Of a stretch of 64,000 nt of DNA, positions 63,683 to 64,000 are shown one piece after another (position 1 is the first letter of the stretch; each line of letters begins with the position of its first letter). The position numbers and the translations under genes were made by a program. The DNA is taken from positions 5,865,666 to 5,929,665 of the forward strand of contig RPFO01000175.1 of the NCBI GenBank assembly GCA_009746045.1. The letters run 5' to 3'. The DNA is from Mesostigma viride. Lineage: Eukaryota > Streptophyta > Mesostigmatophyceae > Mesostigmatales > Mesostigmataceae. The notes below the pieces were generated by a model. It was given only the letters and a program-made list of their open reading frames with translations. It did no database searches and had not been told where the DNA came from.

Positions 63683-64000
63683 ATGGATATTCCGTCCATC
63701 AAACGATACGCAGGCGCCGAGAAGGAGTACGTGTTGGACACCCAAGCACTCCTCCGATATTGTTCGGGTTCTCGACTGGGGCAGAAAACTCTAGAACGTG
63801 TCGTCAGGATCCTTCAAGAAGCAGGCCACCACGACACGATTCCGTCCACCTGTCACGACATGAGCCCCGAAATCCGATTGGCCATCCTCGCCTTGGTGGG
63901 CGATCGCAGGCGTCCACGTGGGCGCTCACCCTCCAAAACGGAAAAACGACACGAACCGAAACGGCCTCGAGGGCGCCCAAGGATCCACCCCGTAGGGTAT
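63683..64000 (+). CDS. AT-hook protein, N-terminal 106 codons, cut by window end
   Basis: ATG 63683 (MDIPSIKRYAGAEKEYVLDT) is open to the last base. Residues 1-75 look helical and globular (ERVVRILQEAGHHDTIPSTC, PEIRLAILALVGD), possibly histone-like or helix-bundle. The tail contains two AT-hook-type motifs, RRPRGRSP and KRPRGRPR, which bind the minor groove of AT-rich DNA. It begins 22 bp after the ATPase stop on the same strand. GATATACT sits just upstream of the ATG. A chromatin-like or packaging role is inferred. The C-terminus is not in the window. Confidence 0.6.
   Translation, partial: MDIPSIKRYAGAEKEYVLDTQALLRYCSGSRLGQKTLERVVRILQEAGHHDTIPSTCHDMSPEIRLAILALVGDRRRPRGRSPSKTEKRHEPKRPRGRPRIHPVGY

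Overview
The window looks like nuclear DNA of a green alga (chlorophyte), with part of an integrated DNA virus at its right end. Supporting observations: GC-rich genes with many GT-AG introns, long Ala/Gly/Gln/Asp/His-rich protein tracts, many mini- and microsatellites, a Chlamydomonas TOC1-like split-repeat retroelement, plant-type TTTAGGG telomere-like repeats, and an ordinary eukaryotic gene set. Species cannot be fixed from sequence alone.

Layout. 1-2.9 kb: repeats and one doubtful ORF. 2.9-27.3 kb (+): one giant multi-exon gene (roughly 3,500-4,000 codons) of unrecognised function. Its introns carry a TOC1/DIRS-like element (11.15-13.12 kb), a TIR element (15.18-15.66 kb), a TGACGC-rich palindromic cluster (17.6-17.8 kb) and several minisatellites. 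28.4-34.0 kb (-): a six-exon coiled-coil gene whose splice phases all agree, function unknown. 34.75-40.4 kb (+): an eight-exon ZC3H15/DFRP1/Tma46 orthologue, head-to-head with the coiled-coil gene. 41.7-43.6 kb (-): a single-exon leucine-rich-repeat protein of F-box/LRR (AMN1-like) type. 45.3-46.7 kb (+): a GT10 alpha-1,3-fucosyltransferase whose last codons lie in a MITE-like element. 47.9-50.5 kb (-): two diverged L1-ORF1p-like genes, the second frame-broken. 51.4-51.9 kb: a short telomere-like array and four tandem stem-loop units.

52.2-64.0 kb: the left part of an endogenous polinton-like virus (PLV) or close relative. On the minus strand lie, in order from the left, an unknown protein, a virion-like protein, an Ig-like/LamG surface protein, a 56-codon ORF, the double-jelly-roll major capsid protein, an amphipathic small protein, a penton/minor capsid protein, a C2H2 zinc-finger basic protein and a very long fibre-like protein. 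On the plus strand, divergent from these, lie a coiled-coil/AT-hook protein, an A32-type packaging ATPase and an AT-hook protein cut by the window end. Spacing is viral (0-40 bp gaps, small overlaps). At least 10 frame breaks, many at homopolymers, interrupt the capsid, ATPase, surface and fibre genes, while comparably long host ORFs nearby are clean. The copy is therefore either decaying or poorly polished. No polymerase, integrase or terminal inverted repeat was seen, so the element probably continues beyond base 64000.
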